Position numbers and translations under genes: made by a program. A stretch of DNA of 64,000 bases from assembly GCA_024400115.1 (NCBI GenBank), contig JAKSNF010000006.1, positions 27,613 through 91,612 on the forward strand, in the 5' to 3' direction. Positions 1 through 8,967 of the stretch are shown piece by piece. The first letter of the stretch is position 1; each line of letters begins with the position of its first letter. The notes beneath the pieces are model-generated. The model saw only the letters and a list, made by a program, of their open reading frames with translations. It had not been told where the DNA came from and did not search any database. This DNA comes from Paludibacteraceae bacterium. Its GTDB lineage: Bacteria > Bacteroidota > Bacteroidia > Bacteroidales > Paludibacteraceae.

Positions 1-1529
1 GCTTGTGCGCAAGAATAAGAAGTTAAGAACTCACGCGCCTGCTCCTCCGTCATATTCGCTACTTTCTCGTCAATAGCTGCCGTCTGGGTGAAGAACTTAT
101 CCTCCCATTTGGCTTGTTCCACTTCAATCTCGGGTTTCATGCGGTCGTACTTAGTGTAAGCCCAGTTGGCAACGAAGTTAAACGCCCACCAAGCGGACGT
201 GGGGGAGTAGGTGAATAGGTCTCCGTTCCCCTCTTTGAGACATTCGGGAATAGCGTTGATGGTGCAGTACATAGGCATATAGACGGAAGTGGCAGCGTCA
301 TCGACGGCGAACCAGAAGATTCCTCCTACTTTGGGGTCAGCATAGCCGCGCATTTGGGCTACGAACGACCAAGCCGTTTGTTGGGTAGCGATAGGACGCT
401 CGTACCAGTACTTGACGCTATCCACTTCGAAACTCAGTCCGCCATAGCGCAGTTTGGTATGCCACGGACCGGCATCGGGACCTTGCGTTATGTCAAGGGG
501 CGTGCCCTCGTATTGGTCTTGCATGCAGTGTTGTATGTCGCGCACGCTCACTTTGCGATTGGGACGAATCCAAAGGGGCATATGCTCGCCCTCGTACTGA
601 CCGTTAGTCTCTACAAAGGTTTTGCCCGTAGCAAAGTCAAAGTACTTATCCATATCGTCGGAGAAATGGCGGAAGAAAGACCATACGCGTGCCTCGCAGA
701 CATAAAGACCCGAGAAGTCGTAGGGGTTATAAGCGGCTTGATAACTGAAGTCCTTATCCTTACCGGAGAAATACCCTTTCTGACGCGCAAAATCAATCAC
801 ATCCTTAGACCACATCCAGTTGCCGTCAGCAGTCGTTATGTACTTAACAGTATGCGATTTACCGGAGTGCGCGGACGCATCAACTCTAAACTCTAAACTC
901 TCCACTCTACACTTTTGCCCGACGGGCAAAGTGGTAATACGAGCCTGATTAGCGTGTGCGCAGATGCAGTCATCGGGAATACGCACGGCCACCCAGTTAG
1001 CGCCTTTGTTTCCTTCGCCCTTGCCAATCATATCCATGATCCAAACCTCGTTGGGGTCACCAATGGAGAAAGTCTCGCCTTCAGAGGCATAGCCGTATTG
1101 TTCTACGAGGGTAACCATAAATAGGATAGCTTCGCGGGCGGTCTTGCAGCGTTGCAGTGCGATATAGATAAGGCTACCGTAATCGACGCCCACGGTGTCC
1201 CAAAGGGCTTCGCGTCCACCCCAAGTGGTCTCACCGATAGTGAGTTGGTGCTCGTTCATGTTACCAATAACGGAGTAGGTGTGCGCGGGTTGAGGAAGGC
1301 TGAGTTGATAGCGTCCGCAGTCCCAGTCATAGACCTTGCGCATGTCGCCGGGCTCATGGTCTGCCGCAGGTTGGAAGTCTAAGAAACCGTAGTTCGAATA
1401 CGAATCGGCGGCATAACTGATGATAGTACTACCGTCGGTGGAAGCGTTTTTTCCGACAAGAAGATTAGTGCAAGCCCAAGCTGAAATAGCGGCGGTGAGG
1501 GCAAAGAAAAGAAGAAGGTGTTTTTTCAT
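1..1529 (-). CDS. C69/U34 family dipeptidase, secreted, 3' end cut by window
   Basis: Likely a periplasmic cysteine dipeptidase of the C69 (U34) family. Reading from the ATG at 1529, residues 1-19 form a signal-like hydrophobic stretch ending AWA, followed by Cys20 and TNLLVG. In this family a cysteine exposed at the new N-terminus is the nucleophile. TDGS at 31-34 and IIDLAH-like core segments fit the family. The frame stays open for 509 codons to the window edge, so the C-terminus is missing. The start lies 1 nt after the stop of the upstream 5'-nucleotidase-domain gene, so it is the last visible gene of a minus-strand operon. A (CTCTAAA)n heptamer array at 884-911, read in antisense, adds about ten residues ([10 protein letters not shown]) near residue 206 without breaking the frame. 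Confidence 0.85.
   Translation of the reverse strand, partial: MKKHLLLFFALTAAISAWACTNLLVGKNASTDGSTIISYAADSYSNYGFLDFQPAADHEPGDMRKVYDWDCGRYQLSLPQPAHTYSVIGNMNEHQLTIGETTWGGREALWDTVGVDYGSLIYIALQRCKTAREAILFMVTLVEQYGYASEGETFSIGDPNEVWIMDMIGKGEGNKGANWVAVRIPDDCICAHANQARITTLPVGQKCRVESLEFRVDASAHSGKSHTVKYITTADGNWMWSKDVIDFARQKGYFSGKDKDFSYQAAYNPYDFSGLYVCEARVWSFFRHFSDDMDKYFDFATGKTFVETNGQYEGEHMPLWIRPNRKVSVRDIQHCMQDQYEGTPLDITQGPDAGPWHTKLRYGGLSFEVDSVKYWYERPIATQQTAWSFVAQMRGYADPKVGGIFWFAVDDAATSVYMPMYCTINAIPECLKEGNGDLFTYSPTSAWWAFNFVANWAYTKYDRMKPEIEVEQAKWEDKFFTQTAAIDEKVANMTEEQAREFLTSYSCAQ
884..911 (+). repeat. heptamer array CTCTAAA type inside C69 gene
   Basis: Four 7-bp units (CTCTAAA twice, CTCTCCA, CTCTACA). 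It is antisense to the dipeptidase gene and read through in the one frame that lacks TAG. Confidence 0.9.
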
Positions 1530-1530
1530 A

Positions 1531-2259
1531 TTAGTTAATTTGTGTTCTACCATCGAGTGTGGCTACGATGGTTTGTTGTTCTTTAGCATATTCGATATAG
1601 AGGTCGCGAATGATGAGTCCTGAGTTCCACATCTCAATGTGGCGCGTGAGGGGAACCATATGATCCGTTCCTCCACTGAGGTAATCCGACGTGGCTACGT
1701 GGTAGTAAGCCTCGGGGTCAATGGGTTGTCCGCCTATGCGGGCTTCCGCTAATTGTTTGTCCTCACCGATGATGGTCATGTTTGCGATACCCTGTCCGCC
1801 ATCCACTACGAAGATCTGACTCAGTTCGAGAATATCTTCGCCCTTAAGGGTCAGAATGACCATGCGGTTATCGAAGGGCATGAGCTCATAGATATGACGC
1901 AAGGTTATGTCTCCTGCTGCCCATTCGGTACGCATGCTGCCGATATTGACAATCGCTATATCCACCGTTCCCGGGTAGTACTGCCGTGCTTTGGCAAGCA
2001 ACGCGTCGGATGCCCAATTGAGTAAGGTGCACTCGGGTTGACCTTTGGTTAATGGCTGCGAAGCATAGGCAATCACTTGACCTATCTGTGCATCCAACTG
2101 CTCAATGATAGGCTGTAAGGACTGACTATAAGCCGTGTCGGCAATAGCGTCCATCGACGAATCAATGGTGATGGATTCACATTCGATAGAGGTAATCGGT
2201 TTAGTTTGACAACCCATCACCATAGCCGCTACGGCAGCGATAAAAAATACCTTTTTCAT
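1531..2259 (-). CDS. 5'-nucleotidase C-terminal domain lipoprotein
   Basis: A 242-residue lipoprotein with signal peptide and lipobox (MVMGC, Cys17). The rest resembles only the C-terminal, substrate-binding domain of UshA-type 5'-nucleotidases: NIGSMR followed by GDIT, PFDNRMVILTLKG, and YYHVATSDYLSGGTDHM are typical landmarks. The metallophosphatase domain with its metal ligands is absent. In many Bacteroidales the two halves are separate adjacent genes; here the next gene is a C69 peptidase and the previous one an epimerase, so any partner must lie elsewhere. It sits in the minus-strand operon between the epimerase gene (29 bp upstream, through a heptamer array) and the peptidase gene. Alone it may bind nucleosides or nucleotides; activity is doubtful. 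Confidence 0.75.
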   Translation of the reverse strand: MKKVFFIAAVAAMVMGCQTKPITSIECESITIDSSMDAIADTAYSQSLQPIIEQLDAQIGQVIAYASQPLTKGQPECTLLNWASDALLAKARQYYPGTVDIAIVNIGSMRTEWAAGDITLRHIYELMPFDNRMVILTLKGEDILELSQIFVVDGGQGIANMTIIGEDKQLAEARIGGQPIDPEAYYHVATSDYLSGGTDHMVPLTRHIEMWNSGLIIRDLYIEYAKEQQTIVATLDGRTQIN

Positions 2260-2292
2260 TTACGATTTACTATTTACCATTTACTATTTTAT
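2258..2292 (+). repeat. heptamer array ATTTACY type
   Basis: Five 7-bp units (ATTTACG, ATTTACT, ATTTACC, ATTTACT, ATTTTAT) fill the gap between two minus-strand genes. The stop codon of the epimerase gene (2289-2291) lies in the last unit and the start codon of the nucleotidase-domain gene touches the first. Confidence 0.85.
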
Positions 2293-3827
2293 TTTTCCCA
2301 GCCGTTGAAGACTTCGGGACCAAAGGTGTTATGTTCGTCTTTATCATGCAGCGGAGCCCATAATTGTGCAAAGAACGGATTGCGCTTTGCCTCTGCATCC
2401 CAATCCCATGGGCGAGGTGATTGGTCGAAACCAAGGTCGCGTTGGAGCGGTTCGTTATACGGATAGGGGAAGCACTCGGGGCACCATTGACCACCTAACA
2501 GGATGAAACGGCGAGAAGCCTTGAAGCGGTGACCGCAAGCGCACTCCCACTCGTCGTTACCTAAGTACTTACCGCCACGGAACTGAGCTGCTTTGTTCAG
2601 TTCTTCGTCGGTCAGGGTGTCAATATCTTTGGTCTCGTCATAACCATGATCCATCACAACCGGCGTGGTTGAGTTATGGCTAAGGTCGGTATGTGCCCAA
2701 TCAGGAATAGCATTGTAAGCCTCTTTCGTACCATAATAGGCGGCGATACGTTGGGTCTTGTTGTTCTTTATCCACCATTGGGTACCATGCTCAACCGAAT
2801 TAGCCATAAAGCGCATCGCTAACTTAACGATATGCGGCACTAAGTGGGATAGATAAACAAGTTTAGAGCGAACGGCAAACTTAAGAGACGAGGGTAGCGT
2901 ATCCGACTTAGCCATTTGTTTGAAGTACTCTTTTATCGGTACATTAGCGCGGAAGTGGAGGTAGTTCTCTAAATCGTCACCGTCGATATACCACATGCCG
3001 TGGAAATTGCGGGTGGTGAACCACTGAGCATTAAAAATCTTCTCGGGTTTGGGACAACCGATAGCGTCTAAGAGCAGGCACTCGAACTCATAGTTAGAGA
3101 TGCGGTACTCGTCGCCCGAACCTATATTGTAGTACCGGTTCCAGAACTCTTCCGGCACTTCGGGACGGCAAACGCGCTCCAGCAGTCGCCCACTATCTTC
3201 AACGGTAGCCCACTCTAACACCCCACGAATAGGAACGTGGAACATGATAGGGTCGTAGTTCTTGAGGATAGCCGGATAAAGGATACCCGATTGGCGCAGG
3301 CTAACCCAATGCTCAATGGGCGAGTTAGTGATGATACGCTCAGCAAGGGCTTTGGTTATGCCGTAGTGGTCATAAGCGGAAACGCAGATAGGGTCTCCCG
3401 TACGTCCCCAATGAAGAGGTTCGCGGCGGTCACCCATCTGGGCTACGGAACCGATATAGACAACCTTAGGCTGTTGGTCTTTAGGTTGAGCCAACACGGC
3501 ATCGCGTATATTCGCGGCTGCGGTGAGGTTGGTTTTGCGAGTAGCCGTGGGACGATAGTCCGCTTGCGGCGAAACCATGCCACCTACATGCAGAACGATA
3601 TTCGCTCCGGTCACGCCTTTGAGCACGTCCTCATACGAGGTGAGGTCTCCCCAAACAACCTCTAACGGGTAGTTGCCATTGAGGAAGGGAGCCAGTTTGG
3701 TCTTGTTCTTTTGGCTTGGACGAGCCAAGATACGTAGGTTGTACTGATCGGGATAACTGAGGATCTCTTTCATTCCTGCAAATCCCATCGTTCCGGTAGC
3801 ACCGGTTAGGAAAACGGTCGTTTTCAT
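2289..3827 (-). CDS. NAD-dependent epimerase/dehydratase (extended SDR) with C-terminal zinc-ribbon-like tail
   Basis: A 512-residue protein with an N-terminal Rossmann nucleotide-binding motif TGATGTMG at residues 8-15, and the SDR active-site pattern YxxxK in SAYDHYGITKA, preceded by YIGSVAQMG, where the catalytic Ser/Thr is expected. This marks an extended short-chain dehydrogenase acting on a sugar-nucleotide-like or related substrate; the exact substrate cannot be read. After the SDR domain comes an extra region ending with two cysteine pairs, CACGH and WCPEC (about residues 430-465), that look like a small zinc ribbon. Its start codon overlaps the stop of the upstream antiporter gene by 4 nt (ATGA), which implies translational coupling. 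Confidence 0.8.
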   Translation of the reverse strand: MKTTVFLTGATGTMGFAGMKEILSYPDQYNLRILARPSQKNKTKLAPFLNGNYPLEVVWGDLTSYEDVLKGVTGANIVLHVGGMVSPQADYRPTATRKTNLTAAANIRDAVLAQPKDQQPKVVYIGSVAQMGDRREPLHWGRTGDPICVSAYDHYGITKALAERIITNSPIEHWVSLRQSGILYPAILKNYDPIMFHVPIRGVLEWATVEDSGRLLERVCRPEVPEEFWNRYYNIGSGDEYRISNYEFECLLLDAIGCPKPEKIFNAQWFTTRNFHGMWYIDGDDLENYLHFRANVPIKEYFKQMAKSDTLPSSLKFAVRSKLVYLSHLVPHIVKLAMRFMANSVEHGTQWWIKNNKTQRIAAYYGTKEAYNAIPDWAHTDLSHNSTTPVVMDHGYDETKDIDTLTDEELNKAAQFRGGKYLGNDEWECACGHRFKASRRFILLGGQWCPECFPYPYNEPLQRDLGFDQSPRPWDWDAEAKRNPFFAQLWAPLHDKDEHNTFGPEVFNGWEK

Positions 3828-5482
3828 ATTTGTTCTTCTTTTTGTTTGTTCTTTTGAGATAAGTCTTGCACCTTATGCTTGATATCGTTGAATCGCGACG
3901 ATTGGCGTTCCAGTTTCTTGTGTAGGTTATCCATTATCTCATTGCCCCATTGGTTGAGGTCAAACTCCTCTTCCTCCTCCATGTGCTTCTGTGCAGCACG
4001 GGCATCGCGATCCATGATGACAAGCAGTTGATCGCCTACGTTAAGGACGCTCGTTCCTGCGGGAACAAAGAAATCTTCGCCGCGACGAACCATAATAACT
4101 AACGCCTTGGTGGCAAACTTAAGATCCTTCAGTTGGTTGCCGTTGACGAGCATTTTTTCGGATATAACTACCTCAGTGGCAGTCGATTGAATCTCGTCAG
4201 GAAGGTCAATGTCGAAGTATTGCAGTCGTTTCTGCGGCGGGTTGGGTGTTGCCAAGTGGAGGCTATAAGCCATCTTACTGAGCGAGGTGCCTTGTACTAG
4301 AAGTGAGACAAGGGTGCAGAGGAAGACTACGTTGAAGATAAGGTCGGCGTTAGGAACACCGCTTGCCTTACAGAGAATAGCAAAGATAATGGGCACTGCT
4401 CCCTTCAAACCAACCCAACTGACAAGGAGCTTGTCCACGTTCTTAAACTGCTGTCCGAAGGGGAGCAGACTAATCCAAACAGCCAAGGGACGGGAGATAA
4501 AAATGGTCACGATCGAGATAATCAGGCAGGGTAGCCACACTTCTAATTGTAAGAACGAGGAGGGTTTAACCATCAGTCCTAACACGAGGAAGAGGGTGAG
4601 TTGGAGTAACCACGTGAAACCATCAAAGAAAGTCTTTGTTTGACGCTTACGGGCAAACTTAGTGTTACCGATAACCAGTCCGCTGATATAGACTGCCAAG
4701 TATCCGTTGCCTTTGAGGAAATAAGTGGCGGCAAAGGAGAAAAGGCAGAAAGTGAAGATCATGATAGGGTAGAGGGACTCGTTCTGCAACTGCACTTTGC
4801 GCAGCAAATAAACAGCAATCTTACCGAACGCGAATCCGAGTACCGCACCTACAATGAGTTGAACTAATATCGTCTGAAAGATACCCAGTGCCGATACATG
4901 AGTAGCTCCCGTTGCGGTGACAATACCGATAAGGGTGATAGTGAGCACATACGCCATCGGGTCATTAGCTCCGGACTCTAATTCGAGTAGCGGACGGAGG
5001 TTGTGCTTGAGGGAGATACCATTGGTCCTCATTACGGAAAAGACGGATGCCGAGTCGGTGGACGACATAGTGGACGCCATCAGTAAAGCGGTAGCGAACG
5101 TAACCACTCCAAAAGCGTGTATCCAACCGAAGACGAAATAGATTATCGTTCCCGTCACCAACGCGGTGATAAGCACACCAACGGTGGCGAGAGTGACACC
5201 GGGACCCGCCACAGGGCGTATATCGTTAATGCTGGTGTCCAAACCGCCGGAGAAAAGGATAACGCAGAGCGCAACCGTTCCCCATACTTGGGCGGCATCA
5301 ACGCTAATGTTCATGTAGGAACCCAAGTGGAGCCATTTACTGAAGCCTTCTTCGCCAAACAGCATACCGACGATAAGGAAAAGCAGCAAGGCGGGCACGC
5401 CGTACTTAGAGCCTAATTTGTCGCTGAAGATACTGACAAAGAAAAGAAGGCTGACGATTAATATTCCAAATTCAACTGTCAT
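3824..5482 (-). CDS. K+/H+ antiporter, CPA1 family with RCK_C domain
   Basis: A 552-residue inner-membrane cation/proton antiporter resembling NhaP2/CvrA. About twelve hydrophobic segments span residues 1-400. DSASVFSVM and GANDPMAY carry the acidic transport-site pattern expected in CPA1 proteins. Residues about 430-490 (MLVNGNQLKDL to VGDQLLVI) form a TrkA-C/RCK_C regulatory domain, followed by an acidic and lysine-rich tail. The start codon overlaps the stop of the thioredoxin gene and the stop overlaps the start of the epimerase gene, each by 4 nt. This is the middle of a compact operon. Substrate preference (K+ rather than Na+) is inferred from the RCK_C domain. Confidence 0.85.
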   Translation of the reverse strand: MTVEFGILIVSLLFFVSIFSDKLGSKYGVPALLLFLIVGMLFGEEGFSKWLHLGSYMNISVDAAQVWGTVALCVILFSGGLDTSINDIRPVAGPGVTLATVGVLITALVTGTIIYFVFGWIHAFGVVTFATALLMASTMSSTDSASVFSVMRTNGISLKHNLRPLLELESGANDPMAYVLTITLIGIVTATGATHVSALGIFQTILVQLIVGAVLGFAFGKIAVYLLRKVQLQNESLYPIMIFTFCLFSFAATYFLKGNGYLAVYISGLVIGNTKFARKRQTKTFFDGFTWLLQLTLFLVLGLMVKPSSFLQLEVWLPCLIISIVTIFISRPLAVWISLLPFGQQFKNVDKLLVSWVGLKGAVPIIFAILCKASGVPNADLIFNVVFLCTLVSLLVQGTSLSKMAYSLHLATPNPPQKRLQYFDIDLPDEIQSTATEVVISEKMLVNGNQLKDLKFATKALVIMVRRGEDFFVPAGTSVLNVGDQLLVIMDRDARAAQKHMEEEEEFDLNQWGNEIMDNLHKKLERQSSRFNDIKHKVQDLSQKNKQKEEQI

Positions 5483-5883
5483 TTGATTGCCTCAAGGTTT
5501 TTGATAATCTCCTCTTTGGGATAGAGGCCTACTTGCATCGCCGGTTGACCGGACGCGGGGATATACAGCACTTGCGGAATGGAACGGATACCGAAAGCGG
5601 CAGCAAGACCCTTTTCTTGATCTACATCCACTTTGTAGAAATTGATTTTGCCATCATACGTCTCACTCAGTTCTTCCATGATAGGAGCTAATCGTTTGCA
5701 CGGACCGCACCACGTGGCATAGAAATCAATCACGCAAGGGGTTCCCTCATACTTCCACTCTTTTTGGGTGGTGTAGTCAAAGATCTTTGCCTTAAACTCA
5801 GCATCGGTCAGGTAAGTCACTTTTGCCCAGCAAGTGAGCGATAAAATCGTTAAAGCAAGCAATAAAATACTCTTTTTAGCCAT
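5479..5883 (-). CDS. exported thioredoxin-like protein
   Basis: A 134-residue thioredoxin-fold protein with an N-terminal hydrophobic signal (residues 4-20) and the redox motif WCGPC at 58-62, followed by the cis-proline segment IRSIPQVLY. It probably works as a periplasmic disulfide reductant or exchange protein. The ATG at 5883 is preferred over one 30 nt upstream: the minus-strand -7 box ends at 5924, so a transcript starts near 5920 and leaves a leader of about 35 nt. It is the first gene of the operon running to the window edge and is transcribed divergently from aroB. Confidence 0.85.
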   Translation of the reverse strand: MAKKSILLLALTILSLTCWAKVTYLTDAEFKAKIFDYTTQKEWKYEGTPCVIDFYATWCGPCKRLAPIMEELSETYDGKINFYKVDVDQEKGLAAAFGIRSIPQVLYIPASGQPAMQVGLYPKEEIIKNLEAIK

Positions 5884-5920
5884 AAAATATAGGTTTTTAG
5901 TTAAAAAATACACTTTTAGG

Positions 5921-5951
5921 CTGCAAAATTACAAAAAATTTTGTAACTTTG
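5921..5951 (+). promoter_or_regulatory. promoter of aroB
   Basis: The -7 box TAACTTTG at 5944-5951 has a weak -33 element (CTG at 5921-5923) 20 nt upstream. It interlocks face to face with the thioredoxin promoter. The leader before the aroB ATG is only about 13 nt. Confidence 0.65.
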
Positions 5952-5955
5952 CAAA
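5924..5955 (-). promoter_or_regulatory. promoter of thioredoxin operon
   Basis: On the minus strand, TTTG at 5955-5952 and the -7 box TAATTTTG at 5931-5924 are separated by 20 nt, the Bacteroidota primary sigma pattern. Confidence 0.75.
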
Positions 5956-5967
5956 TCTTTTTGAAAA

Positions 5968-6999
5968 ATGTATCCAAATATGTTCGATTTTAGTGAAAAA
6001 TTATTGCCTTTTGTTGGTCGGTACGACCAAATACTCATTGTTCAGAGTCGTGCTTTGCACGACATCGGTTCTTCGTCCTATCCTACCTTGGAGATAGACG
6101 ACCAAGAAAGTGACAAGAACATTGCCACCGTAGAGCGTATTTGGTCTTTCTTGATGGAGTATGGCGCTACCCGTTCCTCGTTGTTAGTCAACGTGGGTGG
6201 CGGTGTGGTAACCGACTTAGGCGGATTCGCTGCGGCTACCTTTAAGCGAGGGATGGACTATGTCAATATTCCCACCACCTTACTCTCTATGGTCGATGCC
6301 GGTATAGGGGGCAAGACAGGCATCGATTACGGACAAATCAAGAACATGATTGGTGCTTTCCAAGAACCCGTGAACACCATCATTGACCCCCGTTGGTTAG
6401 CAACCCTCTCGTCCCAACAACTGCTCAGCGGTTATGCCGAGATGCTCAAACACGGCCTTATTGCTGACGAGCACTATTGGAACCAACTCCTCGCTGTTGA
6501 TATACAATCCTCAATCCTTAATCCTCAATCCTCAATCCTTTTTGAATCCCTTATCCTCCGCTCTGCGGAGATTAAGCGCTCTATCGTGTCGCAGGACCCG
6601 AAGGAGACGGGGTTGCGTAAAGCCCTCAATTTCGGACACACCATCGGTCACGCCTTAGAAGGTCTCTCCACTCTAAACTCTCCACTCTCCACTCTTTCGC
6701 ACGGCTATGCCGTGCTCTACGGCATGATAGCCGAATCTTATCTCTCGCACGTGTTATTAGATTTGGATAAGGGTGTGATTACGCAGTTAGCGAGTGTGAT
6801 GAACGAGTATTACGGTAAGCCGCAATGCAACTGCAAGGACACCGACAGGCTCATTGAGTTGATGCGGCAAGATAAGAAGAACCTTAGTCATGAACAAATA
6901 AACTTTACACTCTTAAAAAGCATCGGCAACCCGGTGATTAACCAAGTTGCCGACGTCAGTCTCATTCGGGAGTCAATCGACTACCTCATGTCGCTATAG
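5968..6999 (+). CDS. aroB: 3-dehydroquinate synthase carrying two heptamer-array insertions
   Basis: Second step of the shikimate pathway: DAHP to 3-dehydroquinate, cytoplasmic, NAD+ and divalent metal dependent. Landmarks in order are GGGVVTDLGGFAAATFKRG, the PTTLLSMVDAGIGGKTG block, the metal ligand Glu in GYAEMLKHG, and the metal ligand histidines in NFGHTIGHALEG and HGYAVLYGM. The length of 343 residues is normal only because it includes two foreign-looking stretches. Residues about 180-191 (SSILNPQSSILF) come from an AATCCTC-type array, and residues 233-244 (LSTLNSPLSTL) from a CTCTAAA-type array lying between the two histidine motifs. All catalytic residues are kept, so the enzyme is probably active. 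It converges on the next gene with 1 nt between stops. Confidence 0.92.
   Translation: MYPNMFDFSEKLLPFVGRYDQILIVQSRALHDIGSSSYPTLEIDDQESDKNIATVERIWSFLMEYGATRSSLLVNVGGGVVTDLGGFAAATFKRGMDYVNIPTTLLSMVDAGIGGKTGIDYGQIKNMIGAFQEPVNTIIDPRWLATLSSQQLLSGYAEMLKHGLIADEHYWNQLLAVDIQSSILNPQSSILFESLILRSAEIKRSIVSQDPKETGLRKALNFGHTIGHALEGLSTLNSPLSTLSHGYAVLYGMIAESYLSHVLLDLDKGVITQLASVMNEYYGKPQCNCKDTDRLIELMRQDKKNLSHEQINFTLLKSIGNPVINQVADVSLIRESIDYLMSL
6506..6540 (+). repeat. heptamer array AATCCTC type inside aroB
   Basis: Five 7-bp units (AATCCTC or AATCCTT) inserted in frame, coding for serine-isoleucine-leucine-asparagine-proline-glutamine repeats. Confidence 0.92.
6664..6698 (+). repeat. heptamer array CTCTAAA/CTCTCCA type inside aroB
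   Basis: Five 7-bp units. The units that fall in codon phase are CTCTCCA, not CTCTAAA, so no in-frame TAA arises. Confidence 0.92.
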
Positions 7000-7000
7000 T

Positions 7001-8890
7001 TTAGAAACCAAGTACGTTATAAGCCTTACCGTCGCGAACGATAACGATTTGTCCGTTAACTACTTGCTTAACGGCTTTCTTGCTTGCGTTCATGTTATTG
7101 AGGCCGGTAGGATCGCCGGGAGCAGCAAAGGTTGCCCAAGACCAGTCAGCAGGTTGAAGTTCCCACTTTTTGGGCTCTTGAGTACCATATAAGAACCAAT
7201 CGCCCATAGCGCGACCACTAACGGTACCACCTTTGACAGCCGTTGTAGGTAGGTTATAGCAGAAAATTTCAATTTCTTGGTCGCCACTCTTAACATAAAT
7301 TCCGCGAGTACCATCAATGCCGGTAATTACCTCATTCTCCAACACGAGAATGACCTTCTTTTTGTCTGCGGTAGGAGCACCGGCAGCCACAAGTTCTTCC
7401 AAGGTGTAAGCAGGAACCAGACTATAGGTTTTGTTTACTGAAGCACTCTCTTTACCATCTTTTTTAGCCACAGCATAGATAGTAGTAGTTGCAGTCAGTT
7501 TGATAGGCTCGGTGTATTGTTGAGCATTCATGCTGGTAACTTCCTCGTTGAGAGCATAGAAGATTTCAGCACCTTCAGTCTCACAAGTGAGAGTTACCTC
7601 AACAGAGCCATCAAAATCAGTATCAGTCGGAGTGAAAGCAGGAGCAGCGACAACGCCTTCTTCTAATTCAGCGTTCACACCATAGAGGACGAAACGATTG
7701 TCCTTGGTAGCTGTGAATGTAATGGTAGTAGCACCCTTCGGGTCAATAGCATAATAGTAGTCAGAAGCAGTACCCTTCAAGGTAAATGGTGAATTGTTGG
7801 AAATACCAGCGTCGGAAGTGATAGCCAATGCTTCACCATTAATGTCCAATTCTACGCTTTTTCCATTCCATCCAACAACATGGAAGTGGAGGGTCTTAGT
7901 AGCAGCAGGAATACTTACTACCAAGACACCGGCTGCAGAACCTGTACCGGCTTTGAGAGCATCCACGGTGTCGCCTTTAGCAACAACAACTTTAGCCTCA
8001 GTAGCAGAAGTTCCACCGGTGGTGGAAAGTGTTACATTGCTCGTATAGATAGTAGCATACTTGGGAAGAGGAGCGGGTGCGTTTACCTTAATACCCGTGA
8101 TGGTGGTATCGGCAGTGGTCAGGTCTTTATAAGAAGCAACGAGCGTAACCGAAGCATTATCCGAAGCCTCTTCAAAAGTTTCGGGATCCAGCGTCCAAGT
8201 AATACCACTCTTGATTTGAGAGATAGAGTCGTGTTTCACTGTCTTGGTGTAGATACCCCAAACTTCCAAACCGGCAGGGTCAAATGCTTCACCTACTTCG
8301 TATTCCATCTTCGTAGCCTTACCTTTGATAACGAGACTATCCAAGGTAGCAGGAGTAGGAGTAGCAGAGTCCTTTTTGTAAAGATAAACAGGATTTTGAC
8401 CACTAGCATAACAAGCAAACAGTCCACTAGGATTATACCTAAGCAACGTTCTTTCCGTATGCGGTTGTAAATTTATTACAGCGGCACTACCTTCAGAGAA
8501 AGTAATAGTTGCTGTAGTAAGATCTGCTATCACGCGGCAGTGGTTGTTTTTTCCAGAAGCGGCAGAAGCAAGATAACCATCTTCACCTGCATAATTGTCG
8601 GTATAAAACGTCCAAGCACCCGATTCGCCTCCCAAGGTTAATGTCAAAATACCTGATTCTTCGGCTACCTCAATAGCGGATTCACTAACTGTGGCAGAAA
8701 CTTTCTTGCGGTTATTGGCGTTGCTTTCAGTAGCCATACAATAAACATCGCCATCAACTCCATTCGCGATAATATAGTGCTCTCCAGCAACTAAATCATC
8801 AGTAGAAGTACAAAGTTTGTAGGTTCCATCTACCGCCCACACTGTTGCGCTCATAGCAAGCGCAGCGAGAAAAAGAAATGTTTTTTTCAT
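7001..8890 (-). CDS. secreted multidomain protein with Ig-like and chitobiase-like domains
   Basis: A 629-residue exported protein whose binding target cannot be read. The signal peptide is residues 1-18 (ending TVWA). An N-terminal beta-rich domain (YKLCTSTDDLVAGEHYIIAN) is followed by a bacterial Ig-like segment (LDSLVIKGKATKMEYEVGEAFD), a beta domain, a chitobiase/hexosaminidase-type C-domain (FTPTDTDFDGSVEVTLTCETEGAEIFYAL), and an OB-like segment. The C-terminus NGQIVIVRDGKAYNVLG resembles the short tails of T9SS or surface-attached Bacteroidales proteins. The ATG at 8890 is chosen because it starts a clean signal peptide; the ATG 42 nt upstream would precede it with a polar asparagine-rich stretch. 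No clear TAnnTTTG promoter was found just upstream. Confidence 0.75.
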   Translation of the reverse strand: MKKTFLFLAALAMSATVWAVDGTYKLCTSTDDLVAGEHYIIANGVDGDVYCMATESNANNRKKVSATVSESAIEVAEESGILTLTLGGESGAWTFYTDNYAGEDGYLASAASGKNNHCRVIADLTTATITFSEGSAAVINLQPHTERTLLRYNPSGLFACYASGQNPVYLYKKDSATPTPATLDSLVIKGKATKMEYEVGEAFDPAGLEVWGIYTKTVKHDSISQIKSGITWTLDPETFEEASDNASVTLVASYKDLTTADTTITGIKVNAPAPLPKYATIYTSNVTLSTTGGTSATEAKVVVAKGDTVDALKAGTGSAAGVLVVSIPAATKTLHFHVVGWNGKSVELDINGEALAITSDAGISNNSPFTLKGTASDYYYAIDPKGATTITFTATKDNRFVLYGVNAELEEGVVAAPAFTPTDTDFDGSVEVTLTCETEGAEIFYALNEEVTSMNAQQYTEPIKLTATTTIYAVAKKDGKESASVNKTYSLVPAYTLEELVAAGAPTADKKKVILVLENEVITGIDGTRGIYVKSGDQEIEIFCYNLPTTAVKGGTVSGRAMGDWFLYGTQEPKKWELQPADWSWATFAAPGDPTGLNNMNASKKAVKQVVNGQIVIVRDGKAYNVLGF

Positions 8891-8967
8891 AAAAGAAAAG
8901 TTTTTTAAGTTAATAATGTTGTTATTTATCATAACGTTGGGGAACCCCCTAACGGTATTTTTGCAAG

